In this document: positions 37,775-48,806 of the stretch, in pieces | How the letters are laid out: each line of letters begins with the position of its first letter | Position numbering within the stretch: position 1 is the first letter of the stretch | NCBI GenBank assembly: GCA_027943335.1 | Contig: BSBK01003250.1 | Coordinates: 1 to 64,000 of the forward strand | Direction: 5' to 3' | Length of the DNA stretch: 64,000 nt | Source of the DNA: Chamaecyparis obtusa | Lineage: Eukaryota > Streptophyta > Pinopsida > Cupressales > Cupressaceae | Position numbers and translations under genes: made by a program | The notes under the pieces: model-generated | Databases searched by the model: none | Told to the model about the DNA's origin: nothing | The model's input: the letters and a program-made list of their open reading frames with translations, nothing else

Positions 37775-39705
37775 TGTTGTGAGGTTTCACATCATCGCCC
37801 CAAATCTTGGGGACCCCCTATTTTCGACTTTGAGTGGGCTTGTCTTCCTTTTTCGATCGGAGCTTGATGCCTTAGACATTCCTTAGGTCCCGATGAGTTG
37901 ATGTGGTTGATTGGTGAAATGCAATCCGAAGCTTGTTTTGGTTTGGATTTTTTCCTTAATTGGATGGAAGTGTTTATAATTGTCAATGCGGTTGAGTTTT
38001 AATTGCAAGTGATAGTATAATTTCAAAATCAATTGGGCGTTGCATTTTGATTTCAATTGCTTTTAAATTTTCGATTTTGCCTTGGAATTGGAACTGAGTA
38101 TTTTGAAAGTTGATCTTATTGTTTGCATGTTCGAAATTGGAGGGACATGATGCAGTTATTTTATCTTTTAATCTTGATGTAAATCCAAGCAACTAATCCG
38201 AATTTATAATGGCCCCTATGCTATTTTCGAATTTGGATCTTTTATTGAGCTATTTGCCTTGATTTTCTATAATTCCTTATTAATTTTCGAATTGGGCAAA
38301 TGATAAATGATATTTGGGGATTATTTGCATTGAAAATTGAAAGTAATTTTCTAAATTTTAAAGCTGTTAACAGAGAAATTAATTAAAAATCTGGGCAAAT
38401 GCTTCTTCAATTTTCAAAAATCTATACCTTTAAATTTCGATTTTTCTTTTGGCATTATTGAGGAAGGTTTTGAAATCTATTTGGGCATTTAATTATTGGT
38501 TAAGGCTGGGTTAATTTGGATCTAATCTTGGGCCAATTTAGAAAGGGCCCTGTCCTTTTAATTTTCAGATTTTAGAAGGCCTTATGTTTTAAATTTTCAA
38601 AATTTTTTTTTATGGCCAAAGTCGGCCCTAAATTGCATGCCAAGTTTTATTAATTTTTTATTATCTTTTGTGGGCAGGTCGGCCCTAGAATTGGGAGCCC
38701 TAGGCGGCTATAAAGAGAGGGCACTAGCCCTTCATTTCTCACATCCTCACACCAAACGATCTGCTCTCCAAAAAGCAGCGAACTGGAGTAGAGGACCACC
38801 GAATTCAACACAAGGCAGCAAATTTGATTAGTAGCAGAGGAGCAGCTATCAACATCTAGGGCATCAACAGATCCAAAATTGGGTGTTAAGCAGCGATCTG
38901 ATTGTAGAAGCAGTCTAAGAGAGCAATAAGGAAGGCCACCGAAAATTAGAGAAAGGGAGGCTGCAACTTCAGGTCTAGAGACCAGGCCCGAATTTGTGTA
39001 AGCAGAGATCCAAGTCTAGGAAGGAGCAGAGCCTCTAAAAGGAGCAGCGACTTGGAGTGTTGGAGGTGGCGAATTAGAGGAGGGTAGCAGGCCTGGCCAT
39101 TTTTTTGAGGCAATTTGGAGACTAGTTTGAGGCCTAATTTCGGTATTTCCAGTCAAGAGGAGGCAGGGACTTATTGGTTATTGTTTGGAGGCCCTTTCTC
39201 ATGCTTTGTGGCACCCAAATTTGAAGATTTGAAGCTTTTTTTCATAGCATATTGCCCAGATCCGAAAAATTGAGGACAAGTTTTCAATTTCATAATTTGA
39301 TAAGGGAGCTTGTTGATTTCAAAGAGGGTCAGATTAGTTAGTGAAGGAGAAGTAAATTGGTAGAGGCCTCATTGCAAGATTTTGAGGGGCAATTGAAGGA
39401 AAGATTTTGATCTTCTTGAAGGCTATAAATTTCAGACTTGTGGAGTTAGAAGATTTTGAAGATCAAGCTCAGCTAATTGCATAGACAAAGGATTCCTAGC
39501 TTTGTACTTGGGTGAGTGGCCTATCTTTTCCCCTCTCTTTAATTGCTTTCATTTCATTGGTGCTAGTTTAGGTGTTGAAAACTAATTTCAAGAGTAGAGT
39601 TAGGTGTTTGGTTAGTAGGTTGATTACTCGATTGTCTTGATTGACTTTTTTCCCTCAAGTTCTTGCTTGCATTCCATCATTGCATTTCATCTTAGGAAGG
39701 AGATT

Positions 39706-40007
39706 GGAGTGATAAGTGTAGCCCATCTTAAGGTATTGGCGGGGAGTGATAAGTGTAGTATTCCACCTCTAGGGAGAAGATTGGAGTGATAAGTGTAGTC
39801 CATCTTAAGGCAAAGGCGGGGAGTGATAAGTGTAGTTTGCATCATTGCATTTCATCATTGTAGGAAGGAGAATTGGAGTGATAAGTGTAGTCCATCTTAA
39901 GATAACGGCAGGGAGTGATAAGTGTAGTATTCCATCTTATAGGCGAAATTTGGAGTGATAAGTGTAGTTTCATCTTCATTGTAGAAAAGGCGGGGAGTGA
40001 TAAGTGT
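39706..40007 (+). repeat. U1 minisatellite, eight GGAGTGATAAGTGT units
   Basis: The core GGAGTGATAAGTGTAG starts at 39706, 39743, 39783, 39820, 39876, 39912, 39952 and 39994. Spacers alternate between a CCATCTTAAGG type and a type ending GGCGGG, giving a two-unit period of about 77 bp. Confidence 0.92.
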
Positions 40008-40012
40008 TTAGG

Positions 40013-40183
40013 ATGAATGATGCCAATGCAAGTAAGCGACCCAAAGGAATTAATGCTGAAATAGGAGACAAGGAAGTCATGATACCCAATTTCAACTTCC
40101 GCTCAAAATTGAAATATGTTGGAGACACCAACATTGGTACCTTTGATATGATTCAATTAAGAGAGAAGTTGAGAGACAGCTAG
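40013..40183 (+). CDS. Short ORF in U1 (56 codons) of unknown function
   Basis: It begins MNDANASKRPKGINAEIGDK and contains YVGDTNIGTFDMIQLRE, ending in a TAG. U2 has the same ORF with the same length and the same TAG. Protein-like sequence continues in frame after the TAG in both copies (INQYGFVQGSVQSTLAANR), up to a second stop shortly before GGTAC. The TAG is thus older than both insertions. I do not recognise the protein. It may be the start of a gag or a captured host fragment. Confidence 0.4.
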   Translation: MNDANASKRPKGINAEIGDKEVMIPNFNFRSKLKYVGDTNIGTFDMIQLREKLRDS

Positions 40184-42288
40184 TCCCCTGTGGCAAAGAA
40201 GATCAATCAATATGGATTTGTGCAAGGAAGTGTTCAGTCTACCCTAGCAGCAAACAGGATACAGCAAATCAGAGTGCAGCGACCTCATCGTGCTTCTCAG
40301 TCGGATCCCAAGCTATGCTAAAGGTACTGTTGATGTGAGTTTTGTACCACTACATAACATATAGCAATTGAACACTTGATACAGCATACCAAACACTCAA
40401 CCCTCTCTTGGAAAGTATATAGGAATACTCCAAGGTTCCTTACACCTGTGGATACTAACTCAGTTATATAAATGTGATTTGCTGGTAATCACTTCGGCAG
40501 GCTTACGTTGTTCTTTCGAGGATGTCAAATTCTTGATGATGATGATGAGATAACTTTCTTCTTTTATATCATTTCCAACTTTGCTCATCAAACTAATTTA
40601 TCACTTCTAGCTTTGCTCTTCAAACTTTCGAACTTCAACTTCTCAACTTCAACTCTTGAACTACTGATTACTTCTACTATTACTCCTACTGAATAGAAAG
40701 ATTGGCAAATGGACAGGGATCAAACCAAATGAAAGCTTGCCAGCGGCGCTACTTCCATCGGTGCGATGATTCTAAGGGAAACTCTTAAGATTTTCACACT
40801 AACACCTATCTTCCAACCCAACTTGAAGTACAAGCGGAAAGATGAAATGCAAGTAGAACTTGGGAGCAATTGGACTAGATTACCACACAAGGCTTCCTAA
40901 CAAGCCGCTAGGATGCTAGTGGCCTAGTATATAGATCCCTATCAAACATTTACCAATATCACCATACAACTAACCATTTACTTCTTACTCTAACAACATG
41001 AAATGAAATCCTACTTTAATTTGAGAGATGAGAAGAAACATGCAATACACCAAAATGATCATGTATATCCACCATGCAAACCACAACAATGAATAGAGAA
41101 CAATTTTGATAGTATTTTGGCAACAATTCTTCAACATAACTCTCTTTTACAAATGAGAACAAATGGCCTTATATAGAGGCTCAAAATTACAACGAGTGGC
41201 CAAGATTAAGAGACAAAATCAAGGGCCAAGATTAAACCTTACAAACCCTAATTAGGGTTACCATCTTTCAACCAATTACATGAGGGCACCAACTTTGTGG
41301 GCCAATGAGAAAATTACAATAATCTATCAACCAATGAGAACATAGGACACTTGGCATGATTTGATTGCATGCACATGAAATTGCCACCTCATCAACCTTG
41401 TCTTATAAAGTTCATTAATCTTTGAGATGAGATGAAGCCTTGGATGCTTGAGCTTGTCCTTAGAAATTTTCTCACCACCACATGAACTTGCTTGTACTTG
41501 ATGTCCTGACCTCGAAAGGGTGAGGTCTCCATGCACTTGGGGTAATCTTGCCTTGACCTTGGTGGCTTGCCTGGATGTGAACCTTGTGCAATTTAAGAGC
41601 CTTGCTCTTGGTCACCGCCTTGAAATCAAACTTGACCTCCCTCAACCTTTCAATCACTTTCCTCCTTACTTCAATACTTTGCCATTTTTAACCTTCCTAT
41701 TTGGATTTGATCTGCATGCATGCATCTTTGTTTCAATAACCTTGGGTTTTGGGGCACCTGTCCTCACCATATCTCCTTGATTTTTCCACAATCCACCCAT
41801 CACTGAGTTCATCAACTGCTTTCATCAATGCTTTCCTCCTTGGTTAACCCTTGACTGCCTTCAATTGTTCGAACTGCCACAACCTTGCCCTTTTGGCATA
41901 AGTACTTGCCTCAACCATAGTGGTGCAATGCATCTCCCCAAGATTAGATTTGGTTCGACTGGCAAAGCATCACTAGTAGTCTTGCACCCGAATTGAAGAA
42001 GTAGGACCCCATGTAGATTTGCCCCCGATTTTGCACTATCCTAAGTTGCAACTCTAAATTCATGCTAATGATCCTAATCCAATCAATTTTCCTTAACCAT
42101 TCTCAATCTCTTCAATAAAATAAAACATCCAAGGATCAAACTGTGTACCTTTAGCATAGCTTGGGATCCGACTGAGAAGCACGATGAGGTCGTTGCACTC
42201 TGATTTGCTGTATCCTGTTTGCTGCTAGGGTAGACTGAACACTTCCTTGCATAAATCCATATTGATTGATCTTTTTTGCCACAGGGGA

Positions 42289-42459
42289 CTAGCTGTCTCT
42301 CAACCTCTCTCTTAATTGAATCATATCAAAGGTACCAATGTTGGTGTCTCCAACGTATTTCAATTTTGAGCAGAAGTTGGAATTGGGTATCATGACTTCC
42401 TTGTCTCCTATTTCAGCATTAATTCCTTTGGGTCGCTTGCTTGCATTTGCATCATTCAT
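42289..42459 (-). CDS. Short ORF in U2, counterpart of the U1 ORF
   Basis: Same start, length and terminal TAG as 40013-40183, with a few replacements (for example Ser for Phe and Cys for Arg in the NFNFRSK region). Frame and length are kept although flanking U sequence carries many indels, which hints at past coding constraint. Function unknown. Confidence 0.4.
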   Translation of the reverse strand: MNDANASKRPKGINAEIGDKEVMIPNSNFCSKLKYVGDTNIGTFDMIQLRERLRDS

Positions 42460-42465
42460 CCTAAA

Positions 42466-42772
42466 CACTTATCACTCCTCGCCTTTTCTACAATGAATGT
42501 GGAACTACACTTATCACTCCAAACTTCGCTTAGGGGTGGAATACTACACTTATCACTCCCCGCCGATACCTTAAGATGGACTACACTTATCACTTCAGTC
42601 TTCTCCCTAAAATGATGAAATGCAGTGATGCAAACTACACTTATCACTCCCCGCCTTTGCCTTAAGATGGACTACACTTATCACTCCAATCTTCTCCCTA
42701 GGGGTGGAATACTACACTTATCACTCCCCGCCGTTGCCTTAAGATGGACTACACTTATCACTCCAATTTTCT
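42466..42772 (-). repeat. U2 minisatellite, eight CTACACTTATCACTCC units
   Basis: This is the counterpart of the U1 array on the opposite strand. It also has eight copies with the same alternating spacers, so copy number has been kept since the two elements separated. Confidence 0.9.
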
Positions 42773-45099
42773 CCCTAAAATGAAATGCAATGATGGAATG
42801 CAAGCAAGAGCTTGAGGGAAAAAAGCCAATCAAGACAATCGAGTAATCAACCTACTAACCAAACACCTAACTCTACTCTTGAAATTAGTTTTCAACACCT
42901 AGACTAGCACCAATGAAATGAAAACAATTAAAGAGAAAAGCTAAGATAGGCCACTCACCGGCTATGAAAGCACTCCGTTCTTGCAAAGAAATCTGAATGT
43001 GGATGCCTTTGGCTTGATGGCTCTTCCTCTCAACCTTCCGGATCTTGCACCCTTATTATGAAAATTTGAGCCTTGTCTTGATGAATTCGCCTTCTATCCT
43101 CAAATTTGATGCCTCTATCTTGATGAAAATCTGAATCTGATCACAAAATCTGAACTTTGCCACTTTGCCAATTGAAAATTTTGAGTGTGTTGCCTTACAA
43201 AATGATAGATCTGAGCCTTGATGCCTTCAAATCTGAACTATCTTGTCCCCAATTTCGAAAATTACAGCCTCTATATGCCTCAATTTTGCAAAATTCTGAA
43301 TATCTCTATGCCCTTCAAAATCGAATTTTTTTTTTTTGCCAAAATCAGAATTCTAACTTGTAGAAATTCTGGAAATGAACATCCAAAACAGAGATCTTGT
43401 CTTTAATTTGCAACAATCTGAGAATGCACGCCCTAGATGTGAAAATGGATGCCCTAGATATGATTTTGGATGCTCTCTTTTGCCAAGAAAAATCGAAATT
43501 CTCCTTGGCAAATTTCGCTAGCACATGTAGATCACAAGATCACTGCAAATTGATTGAGAAACCGCTGCCAAATGCCTTCAAATTTCGCTGGCCTTGAGGA
43601 CTGGAATTCGCTGCATATAGAGGAGCAGAGCAGATTTGTTTTGGTGTGAGGAGAAGTGAGGAAAGACATCCTTCTTATACCCAACCCGCTGCCTCTTCCT
43701 TTAGGGCCGACCAGACCTAAGGAGGTTAAACAAAAATTAATTAAAATGCCTTCATTTTAGAGCCGACTTGGCAAAAAAAAAGAGTTTTCAAATTTTTTTA
43801 AAAAGTCCTCTAAAAAAAATCCGAAAATGGATAAGGGCTGGGCCCAAATTAAATCCACAAGGCACAATTTTAATTTCCAAAGGCCTCCAAAGCCCCAAAA
43901 TAAAATATATGGCCCCCCCATTTATTTCGAAAATTACAAAAAAAGCAAGGAGTTTTCGAAAATAGGAAACAAAGGCTCAGATTTTTATTATTTATTTCCC
44001 AACAACAGCATTTAGAAATTTGAAAATTGCCCCAACTGATTTGCAAATTGCCAAGAAAACATTATTCGTATTTGCCCAATGAAAATTTGAAATTTGAAGC
44101 ATGAACTTTTCGAAAACGAAATCACAGATTTTTTGAATTTAATTCCTCATAACAGCATTTTGGAATTCGAAAATTGCCCCCTCAAATTGATTTGCAAATT
44201 GTTTCAAACTATTTGTTATTATTTGCCTAATGAAATTCGAAATCCATTGTTGAGGAAGAATAAACAAAACAAAGCAAACATTTTCAATACTAAGTTTAAA
44301 TCGAAAACAACCAAGGGCTGTCAATGAATTTTAAATTTCTTGCCAAGATTTCTCTATTATTTTCGAAAGATGATTCAACATTTCACATGCTTCCAAATTT
44401 CAAAATTGCAACTATGAGATCTAATTTTATATTTTCAACTTCAAAACGAGAATCCAACTTGAAATCTAATTGCAAAACCTTATTGATTTTAAAATTATAT
44501 CACTTGCAATCAAAATTCAATCATACATCAAAATCACCAACATCCACATTCGATCAACGAAAATGCAAAACAAAATAAGCCTCGAATTTGCAATTTATCA
44601 ATTCATCAATTCATCGGGATCTAAGGATTGTGCCCAAGGCATCAGTTCGAACTGAGGGAAGACAAGGCATCAAATTTTTGAAATAGGGGGTCCCCAATAA
44701 TTGGGGCGATGTGTGAAACCTCACAACAGGTACACAGTTTGATCCTTGGATGTTTTATTTTATTGAAGAGATTGAGAATGGTTAAGGAAAATTGATTGGA
44801 TTAGGATCATTAGCATGAATTTAGAGTTGCAACTTAGGATAGTGCAAAATTAGAGGCAAGTCTACATGGGGTCCTACTTCTTCAATTCGGGTGCAAGACT
44901 ACTAGTGATGCTTTGCCAGTCGAACCAAATCTAACCTTGGGGAGATGCATTGCACCACTATGGTTGAGGCAAGTACTTATGCCAAAAGGGCAAGGTTGTG
45001 GCAGTTCGAACAGTTGAAGGCAGTCAAGGGTTAACCAAGGAGGAAAGCATTGATGAAAGCAGTTGATGAACTTAATGATTATTTCGAATCAAGTAGTGG

Positions 45100-45513
45100 G
45101 TGGATTGTGGAGATATGGCCAAGGCAGGTGCTCCTAGAACCAAAGAGTATTCAAGTAGAGGCGAGGTGCATGCAAGTCGAATTCGAATAGAAAGGTTGGA
45201 AAGATCAGGAAGGTTAAAAGAAGGCAAGGATAGTAAAGAGAGAAAGCGAGGTGAAAGATTTTGGGAGGTCAAGTTTGATTTCAAGGCGGTGGCCAAGAGC
45301 AAGGCTCTCGAATTGCAAGAAGGTTCACATCCAGGCAAGCCACCAAGGTCAAGGCAAGATTACCCCAAGTACATGGAGACCTCACCCTTTCGAGGTCAGG
45401 ACATCAAGTACAAGCAAGTTCAAGTGGTGGTGAGAAAATTTCTAAGGACAAGCTCAAGCATCCAAGGCTTCATCTCATCTCAAGGATTAATGAACTTTAT
45501 AAGACAAGGTTGA
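45100..45513 (+). other. Basic open frame in the right part of U1, uncertain coding
   Basis: A 137-codon frame, rich in Lys and Arg, includes VKFDFKAVAKSKALELQEG. The U2 counterpart (about 41330-41660, minus) is split over two frames, so this is probably not under protein constraint. The TATA-type box near 45730 lies downstream of it. Confidence 0.25.
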
Positions 45514-46698
45514 TGAGGTGGCAATTTTATGTGCATGCAATCAAATCATGCCAAGTGTCCTATGTTCTCATTGGTTGATAGATTATTGTAATTTTCTCAT
45601 TGGCCCACAAAGTTGGTGCCCTCATGTAATTGGTTGAAAGATGGTAACCTTAATTAGGGTTTGTAAGGTTTAATCTTGGCCCTTGATTTTGCCTCTTAAT
45701 ATTGGCCACTTGTTGTAATTTTGAGCCTCTATATAAGGCCATTTGTACTCATTTGTAAAGAGAGTTATGTTGAAGAAAATTGTTGCACAATATAATACCA
45801 AAATTGCTTCTCTTATCATTGTTGTGTCTTGCATGGTGATTAAGAACACTTGGTGTTATTGCATGGTTTCTACTTCCAATTGTTAGAGATAGATTTCATT
45901 TCAATTAAGTTGTTAAAGCATTTTCATTTTCAAGCAAGTGTTAAAGGAAGAGTAGTGATAGATGGTTAATTGCATGGTGATATTGGTAGATGTTTGATAG
46001 GGATCCTATACTAGGCCACTAGCATCTTGGCGGCTTGTCAAGGAGCCTTGCGTGGTAATCTAGTCTTCTTTCCTTAGAATCATTGCATCTGTGGAGGTAA
46101 CATCGCTGGTATGTCTTCATTAGGTTGATCCCCGTCCATTTGCCAATCTTTCCATTCCTTAGGAGTAGAAGTAATCAGTAGTTCAGTAGTTGAAGTTGAG
46201 AAGTTGAAGTTCGAAAGTTTGAAGAGCAAAGCTAGAAGTGATATAAATTAGTTTGATGAGCAAAGTTGGAAATGATATAAAAGAAGAAAGTTATCTCATC
46301 ATCATCATAGCGAAAGTTTGACATCCTCAAGTGAACAACGTAAGCCCGTCGAAGTGATTAACCAGCAAATCACATTTATATAACTGAGTTAGTATCCACA
46401 GGTGTAAGGAACCTTGGAGTATCCTTGTATACTTTTCAAGAGAGGGTTGAGTGTTTGGTACGCCGTATCAAGTATTCAATTGCTATATGTTATGTAGTGG
46501 TACAAAACTGACATCAACAGAACTCTGGTACCAAAAGATGCTTTTCATCAACTTCTTAGAATTTTGCAAAAAACAGTCAATCTTTATGTTTTTGGCCTTT
46601 CTAAACCCAATGGGGAGGCTAGATTGAACCCAATATGCACAGAAAAATCACTCAAGGTCGTATCTCTCAAGAATATGGACAAGAACATAGTAGATTAG

Positions 46699-46740
46699 GC
46701 TCTGCTACCATGTAGGAGAAATGATTGAGCTCTAATATTA
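46699..46740 (-). promoter_or_regulatory. Copia-A primer binding site, apparently duplicated
   Basis: Minus strand TGGTAGCAGAGC (46699-46710) is close to the initiator-Met tRNA primer site TGGTATCAGAGC. It is followed on the plus strand by TGTAGGAG. Thirty bases on, a second weaker copy (plus strand GCTCTAATATTA, 46729-46740) is again followed by TGTAGGAG, at the LTR edge. The edge of LTR and PBS thus seems tandemly duplicated. Confidence 0.6.
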
Positions 46741-46974
46741 TGTAGGAGTTGATGATGCTTTCAACTTGCAAGCCAAAAATCATCTACAAGCACACTTCTC
46801 ACAAAGAAAAGATCAAGCAAGATAATTTGCACAACTTGAGAATTTTGTGTTAATTGCACAATGAAATCGAGATTACAAATGGGATTTATGGCATGCTTTT
46901 ATAGAAAGAAATAGCCCCAATAATAGAGAAAAAACTAGCTCAAACTAAAAAAGAAAACCAGAGCTATATATGCA

Positions 46975-47173
46975 TGTTGGAGTCATAAATGTTCTATTAT
47001 ATTATTGATGCAAATAGAGGTATAAATATATCACATACTGTTGGAGAAATGGTAATGATAGTTACTAGAAACAACCAAACATGTGGTTAGTTACACCATA
47101 CACTGAAACTGTTATATGGTAACAACATACCAAGCAATGTAATATACTGACGTTGAATACAAATACGCCAACG
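46975..47173 (-). repeat. 3' LTR of the 1.8-kb element (199 bp)
   Basis: Plus-strand TGTTGGAGTC to GCCAACG. The terminal CA has changed to CG. Confidence 0.92.
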
Positions 47174-48607
47174 TTCGCCCCCTTATTACATTGATCCTAA
47201 AAACATAAAAAAACACCTTGCCTTAGGGACCCCCACTTAAGGCTTACATAACAAAAATGCTGATTACATAATATGAATACATATTTTGAGAAAATCTTCT
47301 TCTGAAGTAGCAAATCCTGAACCAAGAAAGGTTCCATCAAGTTGTCTCTTGACCCTCGGAAAGGTGTAGCTCCGAGCTGTGTTCTTAAGCTCTTAGTCCT
47401 GAACTCTCCAATCGCAGAGTCTTGAATTATTCAACAATGATCCCTGAGAGATGTGACAGATCTCTATTATTGTCTAGTGATGGTGAAAGGGTATAATTCT
47501 TGATCATATGCTTTGAAGCTCGCTGGACAACAATCCATATTAAGCGCAATACCAAATCCCAAACCTGTCTCCAAAAATAGTCTTCACAAGACATGCATTC
47601 TTCAAATTGATCAGCAGTAGAAAGCAAAACAAAATAGAAAATAAAAAATGCCAAAAACGCTTCTCATGCAGAACACCATCTCAAAGTGAGAAGCTGACTT
47701 GAGATGATGGAAGTTCCTCCATCTTCTAGTGCCACCAACCTCCAGATAAAACTTGTTAGTCCTTGCTCTTTGAAAGTAGCACCAAAAGAAGTACTACAAA
47801 CTCCAAAAGAGGGGTAACAAGTACAATATTCTCTTTATCAATTACTCCAATCAGATTATACTCCAATGCTTCCACCAGAGACGTGAGTTCCACTATCAAC
47901 AGTGAAAACTCGTTCAATTGTTTGCCCTAAAATCTTAGATAGAAATCTAACCATATTTATCTTGTGAAATCTTATTGCCTTTTATTGAACCTCAACATTA
48001 AACATTTCTTGACTTATGATTATGATTTCACTTCCACCTATTGCAGATGAGGTACATTCTATTTTGGCATAAGCAAAAACATTATAGGAGATGTAGATAT
48101 TACTACACATAATGCGATTAAACCAAAACATAAATCACAAACATTATTTCATTGGACCAATGACAAATAATGGCTATGATCAGGTGTATTTTCTTTGTCT
48201 TCTCCTCTTTCACCCTTCACCACGCACGATAGACTGGAGAGGACAACATGGTGGAAAGAACAGTTCCATGGGAGAGAAATGTGCAGGCAGAGATAGCAAT
48301 TAGGGATGATGCACCTTAGAAATGGCTCGTCAACACCTGTACTCAAACTCTGTTTGAAACTATCTATTCGCCTCTGTGATAATACCACTTGAGGACCCTT
48401 CTCATTGTGCACACCAGAGTCACGTCATGGTTGGCTTATCACCTTCTGTGCAGCCACTTTTCAGAATTATACCTTCTGGAGTGCAGAGATCTGGGAGTCA
48501 ATTTCCTCTGCAGCCTAGCACCCGAACTCATTCATTCAATACTATCATAGGGGCCTCTGTAAATTCAATGCTCTGTCTCCATTTTGCAAAGTTGCTTTGA
48601 TACCAAA

Positions 48608-48806
48608 TGTTGGAGTCATAAATGTTCTATTATATTATTGATGCAAATAGAGGTATACATATATCACATACCGTTAGAGAAACAGTAATGATAGTTATCA
48701 GAAACAACCAAACATGTGGTTAGTTACACCATACACCGAAACTGTTATATGGTGACAACATACCAGGCAATGTAATATACTGATGTTGAATACAAATATG
48801 CCAACA
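48608..48806 (-). repeat. 5' LTR of the 1.8-kb element (199 bp)
   Basis: Plus-strand TGTTGGAGTC to GCCAACA, next to the PBS-like sequence at 48594-48605. Confidence 0.92.

Larger units (their letters stand above)
40328..44728 (-). mobile_element. U2: second copy of the U unit, inserted inverted into U1
   Basis: Read on the minus strand it starts TGTTGTGAGG (44728) and ends CATCAACA (40328), 4401 bp. It is flanked by GGTAC at 40323-40327 and 44729-44733. Removing U2 and one GGTAC joins CTAAAGGTAC to ACAGTTTGATCC. That is exactly the sequence found uninterrupted inside U2 at about 42155. This proves U2 landed in a copy of its own family. U2 and U1 differ by many substitutions and small indels. 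Confidence 0.88.
37775..46519 (+). mobile_element. U1: 4.3-kb TG...CA unit (solo-LTR-like), split by an inverted copy of itself
   Basis: It starts TGTTGTGAGG and ends GACATCAACA, flanked by GAACT at 37770-37774 and 46520-46524. Its own sequence is 37775-40327 plus 44734-46519, about 4.34 kb. The two ends share no direct repeat, so it looks like one very long solo LTR. It has two TATA-type boxes (CTATAAAG at 38708 and CTATATAAGG at about 45730), an eight-copy minisatellite and a 56-codon ORF. The LTR reading is inferred from TG...CA ends, the 5-bp TSD and the TATA box about 0.8 kb before the end. Confidence 0.8.
46975..48806 (-). mobile_element. 1.8-kb non-autonomous LTR element (Copia-type PBS) inside the Copia-A LTR
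   Basis: Flanked by ATGCA at 46970-46974 and 48807-48811. LTRs are 46975-47173 and 48608-48806, 199 bp each, differing by eye at about 13 positions, nearly all transitions. On the minus strand a PBS-like TGGTATCAAAGC lies two bases inside the 48608 LTR, and a purine tract TAAGGGGGCGAA lies at 47174-47185. The element therefore reads on the minus strand. Its internal 1.43 kb has only short frames. One near 47890 gives TVDSGTHVSGG, possibly a relic of a Copia protease. It would need enzymes from a related full element. Confidence 0.92.

Noticed and set aside
39706..40007. CRISPR array
   Set aside because: Core repeats are regular, but the spacers are themselves repetitive, this is plant nuclear DNA, and no cas genes occur; it is a minisatellite.
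37775..44728. A DNA transposon with 2.5-kb terminal inverted repeats
   Set aside because: The inverted halves are explained by U2 inserted in U1 with the GGTAC duplication. The pieces alternate as X, Y, X-inverted, Y-inverted, which terminal repeats do not predict.
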